From Acidobacteriota bacterium (lineage in GTDB: Bacteria; Acidobacteriota; Blastocatellia; RBC074), in contig JABFSD010000826.1 in assembly GCA_013140935.1 (NCBI GenBank), positions 1 to 7,628 of the forward strand: a stretch of DNA of 7,628 bases. Reading direction: 5' to 3'. The position numbers and the translations under genes are program-made. Shown here one piece after another: positions 5,371 through 7,628 of this stretch. How positions within the stretch are numbered: the first letter of the stretch is position 1; the number at the start of each line of letters is the position of its first letter. The notes under the pieces are model-generated. The model worked only from the letters and a program-made list of their open reading frames with translations, made no database searches and was not told where the DNA came from.

Positions 5371-6951
5371 TCATCGCCGGGGAAAAGCAACGTCAAAGCA
5401 AATAAAAGAGTTAAGTGTATCTAAATAGCTGTTAGCGTACCCAGCAATTCTTGTCGCTTGGTCAGTGCTATTGATTATTCTTCGGGCATTAATAAAATCA
5501 ATACCTCGATTATTAATATAGTCACCTAGTTTCCTACCAGTAAATGCTCCTTCCCTCATGCCATTAACCGTTATGTATGCAGCAAGGGCAGGAGTTGTAG
5601 CCAAGTTAGGATTCGCAACCATGTCTATTCCTAGGTGGTTTGAAAAATTCGTATAATGTATACGTCCTGTAATTTGAGCATAGCCTCGCCCCTTAAACCG
5701 AACCCCATCTCCTTTATTTACGTTTCCTAAATCTCTTCTCCCTTCATAAGCAGATCCGCTTGCTATCTCAGTCATCAATCGTCCTAGCCCTGACTCATGT
5801 TGAGCAGTGCCCAAAATATAAGCTATCTCGAACACATTTAGTCCGACCAATAGAGAGTTAGAGATCAACAAAGGTATCGCTGTTGCCGCGTCTTGGCGCA
5901 TTCCTTTTGGTGCTGTTCCAATTAATGCCGAAGTGCAAGTTGGTGCCGGGGGCAAATTAAATTGACGAGAAACAAGTCTCGGTCTGGACTGCGAGATAGT
6001 TGGTAGAACTACAGGAGTTCTATCTTGTATGAAGTCAGGTAACTCAGAAGCGAGAAGGTGCTTAAAGCCATTGTTGCGGTCTCCTCCATCTCCTCCATAA
6101 ATCACTACACCATTATCAGGTCTGCTTCCATATACTCCTCCTGCTCTTAGCCAGCCTGAATTACCATCTGCATAAGCATAATAAAACTCCCACCGCCCAT
6201 TATTATTACGAGTCGTTTGCAGCGGCCCTGCAACCGCAGCACTGCTATCCAAGAGCGGCTGCACCGACCAACCGGGAATCTCAAAGCCATCTAGAGTGAA
6301 AGTGACCTGTTGCCCCGCTGCGCCCGCAATAGTGGGCACGCCAGGCTCAGGCGCAGGGCCACCGCCGAAGGGGTCTGATGGTTGCACGTCCACACCCACC
6401 GGGTCAGATTCGATTTTTGGGCCATAAAGCCCATTTGGAAAAGACACGCCTGTATTGCCAGTTAGGGGGTCATAGTGTTGCCATTCCACTCTGCGAGTAG
6501 GTTGGTATGCAGGTGTCTTGTACCCCGTTTGCTCTGCAATGATGACATTATTTGCATAAACCAACCCTCTACCTTTCGAACCCAAAGGTATGTCGCTAGT
6601 CGGATGACTGCCATGCAATATTGACACCATTTTCCCACCCAAAGGCGTAGCGTATAGATAAAGCTCGGTAGTCGTAGTTAAGGTGTTGCGCTTGGCTATT
6701 TGCCCGTCGCCATCAAAAACTTGATCGGCAGATTGGGTAAAATCCGCCCGCTCCATTCTAGTGTTTCGCCCTGCAGCATCATACTGATACGAATTTAGGT
6801 TTGCGTCTTTCTTGAGATTTCCGGCTGCATCATAATCCCACGGCGCATCGGTGATACGGCTATTGCTGTGATTCACCAACGTCGGATAGTTCGTTGGGAA
6901 ATTATTGGTTCGGCTCAAAAGCGGCTGGTACGCGCTTTCAAATTGCTCCAC
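5371..6951 (-). CDS. RHS/YD-repeat protein C-terminal part with GH19-like cell-wall hydrolase tip
   Basis: The frame gives 526 residues from a GTG at 6951, but this is probably not a true start: the first 13 or so residues are an out-of-frame reading and the genuine sequence resumes near SRTNNF after a frameshift. Residues about 38-70 carry YD repeats (WDYDAAGNLKK, YQYDAAGR). The core continues through VEWQHYDPLTGNTG (155-168) to ESDPVGVDV (181-189), a likely counterpart of the DPxGL motif that ends RHS cores. Residues about 200-345 are a variable linker. Residues about 352-515 resemble GH19-type hydrolases: AQHESGLG with likely catalytic E386, AYEGRRDLGN with a second acid E403, GDGVRFKGRGYAQITGR (414-430), and a GAFTGRKLGDYI stretch. 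The expected activity is cleavage of peptidoglycan or chitin glycan chains. AT content rises sharply from about residue 240, consistent with an exchanged toxin tip. Confidence 0.85.
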   Translation of the reverse strand: MEQFESAYQPLLSRTNNFPTNYPTLVNHSNSRITDAPWDYDAAGNLKKDANLNSYQYDAAGRNTRMERADFTQSADQVFDGDGQIAKRNTLTTTTELYLYATPLGGKMVSILHGSHPTSDIPLGSKGRGLVYANNVIIAEQTGYKTPAYQPTRRVEWQHYDPLTGNTGVSFPNGLYGPKIESDPVGVDVQPSDPFGGGPAPEPGVPTIAGAAGQQVTFTLDGFEIPGWSVQPLLDSSAAVAGPLQTTRNNNGRWEFYYAYADGNSGWLRAGGVYGSRPDNGVVIYGGDGGDRNNGFKHLLASELPDFIQDRTPVVLPTISQSRPRLVSRQFNLPPAPTCTSALIGTAPKGMRQDAATAIPLLISNSLLVGLNVFEIAYILGTAQHESGLGRLMTEIASGSAYEGRRDLGNVNKGDGVRFKGRGYAQITGRIHYTNFSNHLGIDMVANPNLATTPALAAYITVNGMREGAFTGRKLGDYINNRGIDFINARRIINSTDQATRIAGYANSYLDTLNSFICFDVAFPRR

Positions 6952-7547
6952 ACATCATACTTATAGCTTTCACGAAAGGGGCCGGTTGCGGGGGCTGTCG
7001 TGGTATTGTTAATAAAATCATCGGCTTCCGAACCAGAATAGGCTTCTACCGTACGACCGACTTGATTGTAGTTAAAGGCCTGATTTTGAAAAACCGTTCC
7101 TTGCGTTTGCGCGTGCTTCAACCTGCCATCAGGGTATCGTTGGTAAGTTGATTGCGACGCGATAGGAGCGCCAAATTGCGGTTGCCGGTTTGCGATGACG
7201 AGAGAGGATAACTGCAAGCGCGAGGTATATTGCGCGGTTAGAGTCAATCCATTGCCATGAATCAGAGATATCAACCCACCCCAGGCACGGTACTTCATGT
7301 TGGTGGCATACAGCCATACGCCATTAATAACAGAGCCAGTTACATCTGTTTGTTGCCCGGCTTTGTCATAAGTGTACTCAACTGTTTCGTTGGCCGAGTC
7401 AGTGATCTTCTTAACTTGATTGGCCAGATTGTATTCGTACGCCAAAGCATACGTGCCGGGCACGCCATCAAAGGTGCGCGTTTCTAATTGCATTCGCCCC
7501 ATTAGAAACCGCTTAAAAAGTCCGAGTGCGAAGTAAGCAGAACACAC
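6915..7547 (-). CDS. RHS/YD-repeat core fragment, upstream part of a frameshifted gene
   Basis: The open frame has 210 residues and ends at TGA 6915-6917. From about residue 17 it reads as RHS core: GRMQLETRTFDG, YALAYEYNLANQVKKITD, VEYTYDKAGQQTDVTGS, YQRYPDGRLKHAQ and YKYDVWSNLKARTSRF. The next frame then continues the same protein as SRTNNF, so the two pieces were one gene. Adding one base in the T4 run at 6917-6920 joins them. The first 16 residues (7505-7547), starting with GTG, do not look like RHS sequence and have no clear ribosome binding site. RHS proteins form large shells that encapsulate the C-terminal toxin and need far more core than the roughly 700 residues left here, so the 5' part is missing or displaced. 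Confidence 0.75.
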   Translation of the reverse strand: MCSAYFALGLFKRFLMGRMQLETRTFDGVPGTYALAYEYNLANQVKKITDSANETVEYTYDKAGQQTDVTGSVINGVWLYATNMKYRAWGGLISLIHGNGLTLTAQYTSRLQLSSLVIANRQPQFGAPIASQSTYQRYPDGRLKHAQTQGTVFQNQAFNYNQVGRTVEAYSGSEADDFINNTTTAPATGPFRESYKYDVWSNLKARTSRF

Positions 7548-7628
7548 GTCGGACTGGTTTTGATCCGCACGTTAAGCGGGTTGCGCGGTGGGCGCAGCCA
7601 GTAACAGGCGGACGATGCGTTTGCAGTT
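7506..7628. other. Unassigned edge sequence upstream of the RHS fragment
   Basis: No frame on the minus strand continues RHS-like sequence here. The in-frame reading meets TAA at about 7572-7574. A second frame stays open from the window edge to a TAA at about 7503, but its peptide has no YD repeats. I cannot assign this stretch; it marks the break of the RHS core, either a recombination junction of an orphan tip or a heavily decayed section. Confidence 0.35.

Noticed and set aside
6894..7487. Plus-strand frames at 6894-7151 and 7257-7487 opposite the RHS core
   Set aside because: Their peptides lack motifs, and the minus strand in the same place carries clear YD repeats.

Overview
The window looks like chromosomal DNA of an Acidobacteriota bacterium, most likely Blastocatellia-like. 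The main clue is the partial protein at the left edge. It ends in the 'SPSQINFLVP … GLDQINLILP' domain that I recognise as TIGR03437, the C-terminal domain greatly expanded in Solibacter and relatives. The style of the YD-repeat protein on the right and a dense palindromic intergenic repeat fit this, but the lineage is inferred from memory of families, not from a search.

Left part, plus strand, GC-rich. It starts with the 3' end of the exported TIGR03437 protein (to 629). About 800 bases without a convincing gene follow, with several perfect inverted repeats and a terminator-like hairpin. Then come a complete LysR-type regulator (1429-2358) with a good sigma70-like promoter, a 77-bp nested palindrome (2370-2446), and a 397-residue ATP-grasp-like protein of uncharacterised family (2467-3660). 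The LysR gene and the ATP-grasp gene lie in the same direction, but their functional link is only positional.

Middle part. Directly at the end of the ATP-grasp gene begins a headless C-terminal piece of an amidohydrolase (3651-4232). It is broken a second time by a 100-bp miniature inverted-repeat element at 4028-4127. This element has 20-base terminal repeats (17 of 20 matching) and a TA target duplication, and removing it restores the reading frame exactly. A further possible gene scrap lies at 4263-4382.

Right part, minus strand. A YD-repeat (RHS-type) protein runs leftward from about 7505. It is split by an apparent single-base frameshift in a T4 run (6917-6920), and its C-terminal tip carries a GH19-like cell-wall hydrolase domain. 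Downstream of it lies a gene for a 221-residue protein with an N-terminal hydrophobic export segment and paired cysteines (4421-5086). Both the hydrolase tip and this gene are much more AT-rich than the RHS core and the plus-strand genes. This fits a horizontally acquired toxin tip with a candidate periplasmic immunity protein. The RHS core itself is truncated near 7505, so the locus resembles an orphan or decaying RHS tip cassette.

Overall the window is a patchwork of decay and insertion: one gene that has lost its 5' part, a MITE, a frameshift, a broken RHS core and several palindromes. The best candidate for something undescribed is the GH19-tipped RHS module with its secreted partner and the inverted-repeat-bounded spacer between them.
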